Part shown: positions 26,798-34,604 of the stretch, piece by piece | How positions within the stretch are numbered: position 1 is the first letter of the stretch | Layout: the number at the start of each line of letters is the position of its first letter | Source: Aureibaculum flavum | GTDB taxonomy: Bacteria > Bacteroidota > Bacteroidia > Flavobacteriales > Flavobacteriaceae | Reading direction: 5' to 3' | Length of the DNA: 64,000 nucleotides | Assembly (NCBI RefSeq): GCF_016406085.1 | Contig: NZ_JAEHFJ010000011.1 | Span: forward strand, 1 to 64,000 | Program-made: the position numbers and the translations under genes | The notes under the pieces: model-generated | The model's database searches: none | The model's input: the letters and a program-made list of their open reading frames with translations, nothing else | Told to the model about the DNA's origin: nothing

Positions 26798-27631
26798 TTA
26801 GAGCTTTTCAGAGTGTTTTGGGCTTATTTTTATAAAGATCAATATAAGTCCAACAATAATAAAAGGAATACTTAAAATTTGTCCCATATTGATGGTCATG
26901 GTATCTTCAAACCCCACTTGGTTTTCTTTAAAAAATTCAATCAAAAATCTAGCAGAAAACACTAAGACTAAAAGTAGTCCAAAAATTTGTCCGTTCGATA
27001 ATTTGTTGGCCATTTTCTTATAGGTAAATAGTAAGATTCCAAATATTAAAAGGTATGAAAATGCCTCATAAAGTTGAGTTGGGTGTCGTGGTATTAAATC
27101 ATCTCTTTGAAAAATAACACCCCAATTTCCATTTGTTGGTTTTCCATAAATTTCAGAGTTCATAAAATTCCCTAATCGAATGAAGACGGCGACTATTGGT
27201 GTGGCAATTGCGATCCTGTCTAAGACCCATAAAAAGTTGGTTTTATATTTTTTACAGTAAATTCCAATTGCAATTAATGCTCCAATAGCTCCTCCATGAC
27301 TTGCTAATCCTTGAAAGCCTGTAAATTGATAGGAACCTCCTATTTTTTGAATTGGCAATAAAATTTCGATAGGGTTTTGAAAGTAATAGGAAGGCTCATA
27401 AAAGAAACAATGTCCGAGTCTTGCTCCTAAGACGATACCAATAATAATGTAAAAAAATAACTTCTCTAAATTTTTAATGGGGACATTTTCTTTAATGTAA
27501 ATACGTTTGGCTACATAATTAGCTAAAAGAAGACCTGTTATAAAAAATAAACCATAATATTTTAATGGAAAAGAATCAGTTATCCAATAAATAACTGGAT
27601 CAAGATTCCATGTTACAATTCTGTCATTCAT
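26798..27631 (-). CDS. lgt: Prolipoprotein diacylglyceryl transferase
   Basis: 277 residues with seven predicted membrane helices. Lgt transfers diacylglycerol from phosphatidylglycerol to the lipobox cysteine of prolipoproteins in the inner membrane. Signature stretches are YYGLFFITGLL, ASHGGAIGALIAIG (essential His), RLGNFMNSEIYG (the Lgt signature) and RHPTQLYEA. Many predicted lipoproteins in this window depend on it. It follows two tiny membrane-protein genes on the same strand, 52 nt from the nearer one. Confidence 0.96.
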   Translation of the reverse strand: MNDRIVTWNLDPVIYWITDSFPLKYYGLFFITGLLLANYVAKRIYIKENVPIKNLEKLFFYIIIGIVLGARLGHCFFYEPSYYFQNPIEILLPIQKIGGSYQFTGFQGLASHGGAIGALIAIGIYCKKYKTNFLWVLDRIAIATPIVAVFIRLGNFMNSEIYGKPTNGNWGVIFQRDDLIPRHPTQLYEAFSYLLIFGILLFTYKKMANKLSNGQIFGLLLVLVFSARFLIEFFKENQVGFEDTMTINMGQILSIPFIIVGLILIFIKISPKHSEKL

Positions 27632-27683
27632 ATTTTAAATACAGTAATTATGATTTAACTGCAAAATGTTTAATACTTTAAAT

Positions 27684-27845
27684 TTATTTCTTTTTAGCTC
27701 TATGATACATGATATAGGCAATGACAACGAGTACAGCAAATGGTAAATAAGTACCAATTAAAATACCTATTTCATAGCCGTCGTCAGGAGCGTCTTTGAT
27801 TTTTTGTTCAATATTAGCTTGTTGTACTATGGATAAAAAAGACAT
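27684..27845 (-). CDS. Small single-pass membrane protein
   Basis: 53 residues from ATG 27845 (MSFLSIVQQANIEQKI...). The frame is open 10 codons further upstream, but that part overlaps the preceding small gene. A polar N-terminal half is followed by one strong membrane helix (IGTYLPFAVLVVIAYIMYH) and a basic tail RAKKK. Its ATG lies one base after the stop of the small gene at 27847-27990, so translation is probably coupled. Function unknown. It could be a small accessory subunit or an envelope stress peptide. Confidence 0.65.
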   Translation of the reverse strand: MSFLSIVQQANIEQKIKDAPDDGYEIGILIGTYLPFAVLVVIAYIMYHRAKKK

Positions 27846-27846
27846 A

Positions 27847-27990
27847 TTATTTTTTCTTTCTAATTCTTCGGACAATAAAATAAATTGCCACTACTAAAAT
27901 TACATACCAAAGATATTGGCCAACATTTTCACCAGCAGCTTCTGCTTGACTGATAAATGCCATTTTCGAAATTAAGGTAGTTAAGGTCAT
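27847..27990 (-). CDS. Small single-pass membrane protein
   Basis: 47 residues: MTLTTLISKMAFISQAEAAG, then one membrane helix (QYLWYVILVVAIYFIVRRI) and a basic end RKKK. It has the same layout as the next small gene (polar N-terminus, single helix, Arg/Lys tail). The stop codon is separated by one base from the next ATG. It lies 22 nt after the enoyl-CoA hydratase-like gene, so probably fabD, hydratase, the two small genes and lgt are one transcript. I do not recognise the family. Confidence 0.6.
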   Translation of the reverse strand: MTLTTLISKMAFISQAEAAGENVGQYLWYVILVVAIYFIVRRIRKKK

Positions 27991-28012
27991 ACTTTTAATT
28001 ATTTATTAGTAG

Positions 28013-28765
28013 TTATTTTTTAAATTTTTGAAGAGCTTTTTTAGTAAAATCTGACAATACCAATTGTCCACTAATTTCTGCTCTTTCTATTAATAAGGTG
28101 TTCCAATTTTCTGTACCTTCCCAAATTACTTTTTTCATTGCTTTTAAAGCATCTGGGTTATAGCTCGCTAATTTTTTAGAAAGACTTTCTACATATTCAT
28201 CCATATCTCTAGTGTTTTCAAAAACTCTAGCATATAAATTATTCTCTTTTGCCCAATAGGCAGAATGCCATTCGGTAGCATCTAAAGAAAGTTTACTAAA
28301 CGCTGCAATTCCGGTTTTACGGGTTACGGCAGGTTCAATAACAAAAGGACCAATACCAATGGTAAGTTCAGATAATTTAATATCAGCTTTTTCTGTAGCA
28401 AAACAATAGTCAGTTGCTGCAATAATGCCAACGCCACCACCCACTGCTTTTCCTTGAACTCTACCAATAATTGGTTTAGAGCAAGTCCGCATGGCATTTA
28501 TTAAGTTGGCAAATCCAGAAAAGAACTTTTTGCCTTCTTCCAAATTATTAATGGCAATTAATTCGTCAAAAGAAGCACCGGCACAAAAGGTTTTATCACC
28601 CTCGCTCTGTAAAATAATGACTTGAATAGAGGAGTCTCCACTTAATCGATTAATATTTTCTATCAGTCTATCTAAAAGTTCAGCAGGAAAAGAATTACTT
28701 GCTGGATGTCCAAAAGTAAGTGTTGCTATATTTTCTCTAATACTTGTAAGTACAGTACCTTCCAT
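28013..28765 (-). CDS. Enoyl-CoA hydratase/isomerase family protein
   Basis: 250 residues of the crotonase fold: ATLTFGHPASNSFP near the start, the CoA-binding loop CAGASFDEL and the oxyanion stretch GRVQGKAVGGGVGIIAATDY. The first catalytic glutamate of true hydratases is not obvious, because the ELTIGIGP region has E only in the SELTIG position, so isomerase or another crotonase reaction is equally possible. Its start codon overlaps the fabD stop (TAATG), showing translational coupling with fatty-acid synthesis. Confidence 0.88.
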   Translation of the reverse strand: MEGTVLTSIRENIATLTFGHPASNSFPAELLDRLIENINRLSGDSSIQVIILQSEGDKTFCAGASFDELIAINNLEEGKKFFSGFANLINAMRTCSKPIIGRVQGKAVGGGVGIIAATDYCFATEKADIKLSELTIGIGPFVIEPAVTRKTGIAAFSKLSLDATEWHSAYWAKENNLYARVFENTRDMDEYVESLSKKLASYNPDALKAMKKVIWEGTENWNTLLIERAEISGQLVLSDFTKKALQKFKK

Positions 28766-29658
28766 TAGTTGTTTTCTTCAAATATTGCTCCATTAGCGGT
28801 AACAGATCTGTCAATTTTTCGCATTAAACCTTGTAAAACTTTACCAGGTCCAACTTCGGTAAATTCAGTAGCACCATCTTTAATCATTTGCTGAATAGAT
28901 TGTGTCCAACGTACAGGAGCTGTTAATTGAGCTACCAAGTTCTTTTTAATATCAGTGGCATTACTTACTGCGTTAGCCGCTACATTTTGATATATAGGGC
29001 AATTAGGTTCGCTAAACAATGTGTTTTCGATTGCAGCGGCTAATTCTTCACGAGCAGGTTCCATTAATGGAGAGTGAAAAGCACCACCAACAGGCAATAC
29101 TAAAGCTCTTCTAGCTCCTGCAGCTGTTAAGGCTTCGCAGGCTAGGTTTATAGCAGAAACTTCACCTGAAATTACCAATTGGCCAGGGCAGTTATAGTTT
29201 GCGGCAACCACAATTCCAGGTGTTTTAGCACAAATATTTTCTACAATATCATCTTCTAAGCCTAAAACTGCAGCCATTGTAGAAGGTTGTATTTCACATG
29301 CTTTTTGCATGGCTAACGCACGTTGCGATACTAATTTTAATCCGTCTTCAAATGATAAGGTGCCGTTGGCCACTAAGGCAGAAAACTCTCCTAAAGAATG
29401 GCCAGCAACCATCTCTGGTTTAAAACGATCACCTAAAGTTTTTGCTAAGGCTACAGAATGTAAAAATATTGCAGGTTGCGTAACTTTGGTTTCTTTCAGT
29501 TGTTCAGGTGTGCCTTCGAACATAATATCGGTTATTGAAAACCCTAATATTGAATTGGCTTTTTCAAAATATTCTTGAGCAATGTTAGATTTTTCATAGA
29601 TGTCTAAACCCATTCCTGAAAATTGAGCTCCTTGACCAGGGAAAATATATGCGTGCAT
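28765..29658 (-). CDS. fabD: Malonyl-CoA:acyl carrier protein transacylase
   Basis: 297 residues. FabD loads malonate from malonyl-CoA onto ACP to start fatty-acid elongation in the cytoplasm. The N-terminal GQGAQFSGMG, the nucleophile motif GHSLGE, catalytic His in PVGGAFHSPLM and C-terminal EVGPGKVLQGLMRKI are all present. First gene of a probable operon with the crotonase-like gene, two small membrane genes and lgt. Confidence 0.97.
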   Translation of the reverse strand: MHAYIFPGQGAQFSGMGLDIYEKSNIAQEYFEKANSILGFSITDIMFEGTPEQLKETKVTQPAIFLHSVALAKTLGDRFKPEMVAGHSLGEFSALVANGTLSFEDGLKLVSQRALAMQKACEIQPSTMAAVLGLEDDIVENICAKTPGIVVAANYNCPGQLVISGEVSAINLACEALTAAGARRALVLPVGGAFHSPLMEPAREELAAAIENTLFSEPNCPIYQNVAANAVSNATDIKKNLVAQLTAPVRWTQSIQQMIKDGATEFTEVGPGKVLQGLMRKIDRSVTANGAIFEENN

Positions 29659-29775
29659 AAGTTGGTTTTAAAGTTGTTTTACAAAAATAGAAAATTTGAG
29701 CCTAACAAGTGTTGTGATTGCTAAGTTAGTTTTCTTACTACTTTCACAAATATTTTATACTTTCGTAATTGTACT

Positions 29776-30468
29776 ATGGATCACGAAAAAAAATTACTGG
29801 GCTACAAGATTTACTTAATTTTAGCAGCACTTTTTATTACCTCATTGGTAGTGTCTAATTTAATTTTTCTTAAATTTTTTCAATGGAGTCCCTTCGGACT
29901 ATTTAATTTTGAAATATCTGTAGGGATTTTGCCTTATCCACTAACATTTTTAATAACAGATTTAATTTCAGAAATTTATGGAAGGAAAAAGGCTAATCAG
30001 GTTGTTACTGTAGGTGTGTTTGCAGCTTTTTTTTCGATGTTAATTGTGTTAATAGCCAATTACGTTCCGGCCATTGAAACTTCACCAGTAAATGACAGAA
30101 CTTTTACAAGTGTTTTTGGGTTGTCACCTGTTGGAGTCTTAGCTTCTATGCTTGCTTATTTATTAGCTCAGTTTATTGATATCAGAATTTTTCATTTTTG
30201 GAAAGCATTAACTAATGGGAAACATTTATGGTTGCGAAATAATTTTTCTACATTTGCTTCGCAATTCATTGATACATTAACAGTTGTAACATTAATTTGT
30301 GCTTTTGGGGCAATGCCATGGGGAAAATTTAATATATTATTGTTAAGTGGTTTTTTATTTAAAATTGTGGTTGCATTATTTGACACTCCATTTCTCTATT
30401 TCTTTGTTTGGATTTTTAGAAAAAAATTTAAATTGAAAGAAGGAGAAGAGATTGATTTAGATACTTAA
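29776..30468 (+). CDS. Queuosine precursor transporter-like protein (YhhQ/VUT family)
   Basis: 230 residues with about six membrane helices. Typical of the family are the N-terminal LFITSLVVSNLIFLKFF, the segment LPYPLTFLITDLISEIYGRK and the later LRNNFSTFASQFIDTLTV. Members import queuosine precursors (preQ0/preQ1) in E. coli and other bacteria; the exact ligand here is inferred. The stop codon overlaps that of the convergent response-regulator gene by four bases, leaving no room for a terminator between them. Confidence 0.92.
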   Translation: MDHEKKLLGYKIYLILAALFITSLVVSNLIFLKFFQWSPFGLFNFEISVGILPYPLTFLITDLISEIYGRKKANQVVTVGVFAAFFSMLIVLIANYVPAIETSPVNDRTFTSVFGLSPVGVLASMLAYLLAQFIDIRIFHFWKALTNGKHLWLRNNFSTFASQFIDTLTVVTLICAFGAMPWGKFNILLLSGFLFKIVVALFDTPFLYFFVWIFRKKFKLKEGEEIDLDT

Positions 30469-31100
30469 ACCAATTCGTTTTTTAAAGCATAAACAACCAT
30501 ACCAATTCTGTTTTTTACTTGTAATTTTTTAAAAAGTTGCTCTCGGTAACCATCAATTGTTTTTGGACTTAAATGCATCACATCTGCAATCTCTTTATAC
30601 GTCATTTCTGTACTCGCCAATTTTAAAAATTCCAATTCTCTATCTAAAAGCTTTATTTTAGGTTCTTCAGTAGGATGTAGTGAATGTACTAAGGTATCTG
30701 AAACTCTTTTTGAATGGTAATAACCTTCATTAATTAAGGCTAACAATGCTTCTTTTAAAATGTCAGGATGGATGTCTTTGAGTAAATACCCTTTCGCCCC
30801 ATTCTTAATCATTTTTAAAATAGAACTTTCATTGTCGTCCATAGATAAAGCTAACACTTTTATACTTGGGTAATTTTCATTTAAAAACTTAGTCGTTTCT
30901 AAGCCGTCCATAATGGGCATATTTAAATCCATTAAAGCTATTTCGGGGAGGTTAGATTCGTTTTTTAGGTTGTCAATAAAAATCTTTCCATTTAAAGCAT
31001 GCTGTGTCACTTCAAATTCACTAAAAGTATTGATTAATCCTTTTAAAGATTTAGCGAAAAGAAGGTGGTCATCTATTATAGCAATGGTATGTTTAGACAT
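30465..31100 (-). CDS. NarL/FixJ-type response regulator
   Basis: 211 residues. The receiver domain (1-120) has the acidic pair DD10-11, phospho-acceptor Asp58 (MDLNMPIMDG) and Lys in GYLLKD. A LuxR-type HTH fills 145-205 (LLDRELEFLKLASTEMTYKE, then HLSPKTIDGYREQLFKKL). It overlaps the histidine-kinase gene by 8 bases and is the last gene of the lipoprotein-7TM-kinase operon. Site C, upstream of that operon, resembles sites A and B far away in the window. I infer that this protein binds them. NarL-family regulators bind inverted repeats as dimers, which fits the motif. Confidence 0.93.
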   Translation of the reverse strand: MSKHTIAIIDDHLLFAKSLKGLINTFSEFEVTQHALNGKIFIDNLKNESNLPEIALMDLNMPIMDGLETTKFLNENYPSIKVLALSMDDNESSILKMIKNGAKGYLLKDIHPDILKEALLALINEGYYHSKRVSDTLVHSLHPTEEPKIKLLDRELEFLKLASTEMTYKEIADVMHLSPKTIDGYREQLFKKLQVKNRIGMVVYALKNELV

Positions 31101-31878
31101 CTTTTTTTTGTTTTGGATATGTTAATGTTAGTGAAACTCCTTTGTCTTTTTCAGATTGTAAATCAAACTCGGTGTTAATCAATTTTGCACGGCTCTTCAT
31201 GTTGAGTAATCCAGAGCCTTTTTTTACTATATTTTCGTCAAAACCTATCCCGTAATCTTGAATTTTAATTTTTAAAAATTCATTAGTACAGTTAGCCGTT
31301 ATTTCAATTTTTTTTGATTTAGAATGCTTAATGGAATTGGAAAGAAATTCTTGAACAATTCTAAATAAAATAATTTCATCTTTTTGATTAATAGGTGTAA
31401 TACTACCTTTAACATCAAAGGTAGCGTTTATATAGTTTAGTCGGTTAAATCGGTCAATTTCAAGTTGAATGGCCTCATGTAAGCCAATATTTTTTACAAC
31501 TTCGGGATTTAACAATTTTGACAGTGATCTTATTTCTTGTAAACTTTTTGAAATAATATCGCCGGTGTCTTGTACTAGCGTTTTTTGCTCTTCAGTTAAA
31601 CTAGGTTGTACCATATTTAGCTGCATTCTTGCGACCGAAAGTAATTGCCCTACATTATCATGCAACTCCCAGCTTATATTTTGCAAGGTTTGTTCTTGCG
31701 TTTCTAATTTTGATTTAATAATTTCTTCATCAAAACGCTGCTTTGCTACTTCTTGGTCAAATAAAAATTTGACCTTTCTATTTTGAAAAATGCTAAAAAT
31801 TATTATGATAATAACAATTAATAAAACAATGGTAAGTGTTGTAATTAAAATAATGATAGTTATGTCTCCTTGCTCCAT
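31093..31878 (-). CDS. Membrane-anchored histidine kinase (HisKA_3 type)
   Basis: 261 residues. One N-terminal membrane helix (8-32) is followed by a short coiled-coil linker. The HisKA_3 dimerisation/phospho-acceptor domain has His73 in SWELHDNVGQLLSVAR, and an HATPase_c domain has GSGLLNMKSRAKLI. There is no extracytoplasmic sensor domain of its own. The neighbouring 7TM protein probably supplies the sensing, as is usual for such short kinases. It overlaps its response-regulator gene. Its first 40 residues are closely related to the 58-residue remnant at 32593-32769. Confidence 0.92.
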   Translation of the reverse strand: MEQGDITIIILITTLTIVLLIVIIIIIFSIFQNRKVKFLFDQEVAKQRFDEEIIKSKLETQEQTLQNISWELHDNVGQLLSVARMQLNMVQPSLTEEQKTLVQDTGDIISKSLQEIRSLSKLLNPEVVKNIGLHEAIQLEIDRFNRLNYINATFDVKGSITPINQKDEIILFRIVQEFLSNSIKHSKSKKIEITANCTNEFLKIKIQDYGIGFDENIVKKGSGLLNMKSRAKLINTEFDLQSEKDKGVSLTLTYPKQKKDV

Positions 31879-31893
31879 AATAGTATGACTAAT

Positions 31894-32574
31894 TTAATCA
31901 ATCTTTTCCACTCTTTTACTCCATATAAAACCAAATGTAAAGATTAGGTACATTGTTATAGCCAATATATAAATAATTAAATATAATTTGTGTATACCTG
32001 GAAAAACGGTGTAATCGTTGTACTTTAATGAAAACGGTATTGTGCCAGTATGAAATATTAGGAGTCCTACACTTATCCAGAATAATAATGTTTTATGAAA
32101 AATTATTATTCTGTCGGACTTTAGTAATTGTATAAAATAAAATATGATGGTAATAATAAGAAAAATTGAACCCGAAACATAGGGCAATTCAGACATTTCA
32201 AAAACAAAATTCTGTATAAAAGTCCAGTTTATTATAGAAATAATTACATAAGAGAATATAAATATTTTAATGTATTTTTTTTGTTTAGAATTATAAATTG
32301 ATTTTAAATAGATCATTAAAATTACAACAAATAGTACAAAATATAATAAGTTGAATAACCAGAGGTTGTAGTCGACACCATCTTTATCAAAAAAAACCAA
32401 AACACTGTTATTTCTTGCGTACCATCCAATACATTCGGTTACAGTAATGTACCAAAGTAAAAATAGAAAATACTTCAGGTGGGTGTGTTTATATTTATAA
32501 AAAAATAGTGTACCCATAATTGCTGACAATAATTCTGAATATATTATAAAATCCCTGAAAGAATCTATTGACAT
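31894..32574 (-). CDS. Multipass (about 7TM) membrane protein, putative sensor, copy 2
   Basis: 226 residues with about seven membrane helices and a short cytoplasmic end (IWSKRVEKID). It is similar along its whole length to the protein at 32751-33428 (shared YSELLSAI, FYKYKHT, LKYFL, LLWYIT, GTIPF, YILAITMYL and FTFGFIWSK), so the two are duplicates. It lies 15 nt before the full-length kinase gene and is presumably its partner. The ligand is unknown. No enzymatic motif is visible. Confidence 0.82.
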   Translation of the reverse strand: MSIDSFRDFIIYSELLSAIMGTLFFYKYKHTHLKYFLFLLWYITVTECIGWYARNNSVLVFFDKDGVDYNLWLFNLLYFVLFVVILMIYLKSIYNSKQKKYIKIFIFSYVIISIINWTFIQNFVFEMSELPYVSGSIFLIITIIFYFIQLLKSDRIIIFHKTLLFWISVGLLIFHTGTIPFSLKYNDYTVFPGIHKLYLIIYILAITMYLIFTFGFIWSKRVEKID

Positions 32575-32592
32575 TTTAAATTATTTTTGGAG

Positions 32593-32769
32593 TTAAATAT
32601 CAAAAGAAGATAGATTATCTTTAATTATATCATTTAAGGTTTTATTATCAATCAATAACTTGTTTTTTCTGTTTTGAAAAACCAGAAATAATGCTATCAT
32701 AGCAATGGAAAAAATCAAGACTATAATAGTTGTTATTAAAATGACTAATGTTACTCCTTCTTGCTCCAT
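32593..32769 (-). CDS. Truncated histidine-kinase N-terminus (duplication remnant)
   Basis: 58 residues from ATG 32769 (MEQEGVTLVILITTIIV...). The sequence follows the N-terminus of the intact kinase at 31093 (MEQGDITIIILITTLTIV..., FQNRK in both), covers the membrane helix and stops just after it, before the phospho-acceptor domain. So it is either a remnant of a duplicated kinase or a small membrane modulator of it. The start codon lies inside the end of the upstream 7TM gene (overlap 19 nt), whereas the intact copy has a 15-nt gap. A longer reading frame to 32868 is only a frame overlapping the 7TM gene. Confidence 0.65.
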   Translation of the reverse strand: MEQEGVTLVILITTIIVLIFSIAMIALFLVFQNRKNKLLIDNKTLNDIIKDNLSSFDI

Positions 32770-33428
32770 ATAAAACCAAATGTAAATGTTAAATACATAG
32801 TTATTGCTAATATGTAAAGGATTAAAAACAGTTCGTGAGTTCCACGAATTAGCATATATCCATTCCATTTTAAAGTAAAGGGAATTGTTCCTGTAAAAAA
32901 CAAAAGCAATCCTACACTAATCCAAAACAATAAAAGTTTGTGAAATACTACTATTTTTTCAGACCGAAGTAATTCAACGAAATAGAATATAATAGAAATA
33001 ATTAAGAAAATTGAACCGAGAATTCTCGGTAGTACAACACCTTCTTTAATGAAATTTTGAATAAAAAACCAGTTAAAGAAATTGACAATTAAAAATATAA
33101 TTAAAAATACTTTTATCCATTTCTTAAATAGTTGCGTTTTAAGATATTTATAATATATAATATAAACGGTGCTAAATAAAACAATGTACATTGTATTGTA
33201 AAGCCATTTATTATAAACTAATCCATTTTCGTCGATATAGGCCAAGTTTCCGGTAATTCTTATATACCAACCCAAAAATTCAGTTATTGTTATGTACCAC
33301 AGTAAGTAAAGAAAATACTTTAAGCAGGTGTGCTTATATTTATAAAAATATACTGTACCTACAATAGCTGAAAGTAACTCGGAATATCTTACTGAGCTTT
33401 TAATTAATGATATTGCGGTTTCAGACAT
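32751..33428 (-). CDS. Multipass (about 7TM) membrane protein, putative sensor, copy 1
   Basis: 225 residues with about seven membrane helices, paralogous to the gene at 31894-32574. It ends with FIWSKKE, where the last codons overlap the start of the kinase remnant. It follows the lipoprotein gene (33462-34100) by 33 nt and belongs to the same operon. It may sense a membrane or lipid signal or associate with the lipoprotein; nothing in the sequence specifies this. Confidence 0.82.
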   Translation of the reverse strand: MSETAISLIKSSVRYSELLSAIVGTVYFYKYKHTCLKYFLYLLWYITITEFLGWYIRITGNLAYIDENGLVYNKWLYNTMYIVLFSTVYIIYYKYLKTQLFKKWIKVFLIIFLIVNFFNWFFIQNFIKEGVVLPRILGSIFLIISIIFYFVELLRSEKIVVFHKLLLFWISVGLLLFFTGTIPFTLKWNGYMLIRGTHELFLILYILAITMYLTFTFGFIWSKKE

Positions 33429-33461
33429 AAATGCTTCTTAATATATATACTTTTTGTTGAT

Positions 33462-34100
33462 TTAGTTATTATCCATTGGGGGTGAATTGTCTCCATCATT
33501 AAATAATAAACCATGTTCATCACCATCTTGAGCCAATGAAAAGAAACTCGCTTTATCTACTTTTTGAGTTTGATTAGGAGTATAGTTTTTATTACTTAAA
33601 ATTGATTTTAAGTATAGTGGTTGTGTTTTGCCATCAATTAGTTCTAACGTATAACCAGATTGCACACCTTCATTTTTTGTAGTAGGTGCAATAAAAAAGG
33701 TTTGTTGGTTTTTTTGCTTACCTTCTTTATCGCTATAAACACTAAAGTAAAATTGAAGGCCCTCTGGAGAAATTTTATTTTCGGCAGATTTTTTTTCTAC
33801 GTAAGCAATGTAATTTTTCAATGTTTCTAGGTCAAACCAAACACGACGGGTGTCTTTAAAGTCATTACCATACAAAGTGTTTAGCGTGTCCTTTAAAATA
33901 TCAATTCGTTCCTTTTCATAATTTTGATACATGTTAACGGCCTTTTCAGGTTTTATAATATGGGCTAACATATCTTTACTGGCACCCTCATCCACTTTAT
34001 GTGGTTTTTTTTCATCGCATGAGATTAACAACATGCATGCGGCAAAAAAAAGAGTAATTGTTGCCTTTAACTTCTGCTTCAATAATTTAAAATACTTCAT
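33462..34100 (-). CDS. Lipoprotein opening the 7TM/two-component operon
   Basis: 212 residues. A lipoprotein signal (basic start MKYFKLLKQKLK, hydrophobic core, lipobox MLLISC, Cys at 28) is followed by an unfamiliar domain with a conserved-looking stretch RRVWFDLETLKNYIAYVEKK. The tail is acidic and ends in DNSPPMDNN. No catalytic motif is recognised. As first gene before two membrane proteins, a kinase and a regulator, it may be the envelope part of the sensing complex. Regulatory site C lies 104-120 bp upstream of its ATG. Confidence 0.8.
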   Translation of the reverse strand: MKYFKLLKQKLKATITLFFAACMLLISCDEKKPHKVDEGASKDMLAHIIKPEKAVNMYQNYEKERIDILKDTLNTLYGNDFKDTRRVWFDLETLKNYIAYVEKKSAENKISPEGLQFYFSVYSDKEGKQKNQQTFFIAPTTKNEGVQSGYTLELIDGKTQPLYLKSILSNKNYTPNQTQKVDKASFFSLAQDGDEHGLLFNDGDNSPPMDNN

Positions 34101-34145
34101 AGTTAGTGTTTTAAGTTTAATTCAGTTTTATGTAACGGCAAATTA

Positions 34146-34220
34146 CAAATAAATATGTTTGGATTAAAAGGGGGTTTTCCCCCTTTTTTGTTTAGGGGAA
34201 AAACCCCTGTAATTTTAGGG
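34146..34220 (-). promoter_or_regulatory. Regulatory region with C4/G4 operator-like site C
   Basis: Site C (34204-34220) reads CCCCTGTAATTTTAGGG on the plus strand, close to site B. Two further inverted repeats adjoin it: GGGG-N5-CCCC at 34195-34207, sharing its CCCC, and GGGGG-TTTT-CCCCC at 34170-34183 within a 9-bp A/T-extended stem. A -7-like TTTATTTG (complement of 34146-34153) lies 50 nt from site C. The region 34221-34540 otherwise shows only A/T-rich sequence, with one near-palindrome ATTACA-N6-TGTAAT at 34512-34529. Confidence 0.55.
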
Positions 34221-34540
34221 TTTTGCCTCTTGCTCGCTCTTTACTAAAAGCTCAAATTTGTAACAGAAAAATAGTTGAAAGGAAAATTCTTAGACAATGT
34301 AAACAAAACTTTCTATTTGCTATGAAAGTAGTTGCTGTGAAGATAGTGACTATTTAAAGTTAAAACGGGAAAATTGCTATGAAAAGCCCATTTTAGGATG
34401 AATTTAGTTAACGAGCTTTAAAATTTGACTAAGGTTAATAGGTTAGAAGTTTTTTACTTTATTGGAAAGTTGTTTACAGTCTGAGAATTTTTATTAAAAA
34501 TGAATTTATTAATTACATTATAGTGTAATTGTCAACATAT

Positions 34541-34584
34541 AAAAAACTTGCACAACTCATTATTTAAGAGTGTGCAAGTTTTCT
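34541..34584 (-). terminator. Terminator of the CMD/DoxX operon
   Basis: AAAACTTGCACA (34543-34554) pairs with TGTGCAAGTTTT (34571-34582), extended by an inner CTC/GAG. On the minus strand a T run follows. It ends transcription coming from the DoxX gene at 34605. Confidence 0.85.
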
Positions 34585-34604
34585 TTTTATGATTAAAATT
34601 TAAT

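Noticed and set aside
32770-32868. Longer start for the small kinase-remnant frame (91 codons)
   Set aside because: The extra part overlaps the 7TM gene in another frame, while the part from 32769 aligns with the start of the full kinase.
34166-34187. G5-T4-C5 hairpin as a terminator on the plus strand
   Set aside because: No gene on the plus strand ends there, and the element lies between site C and the -7-like box of a minus-strand operon, so a regulatory role fits better.
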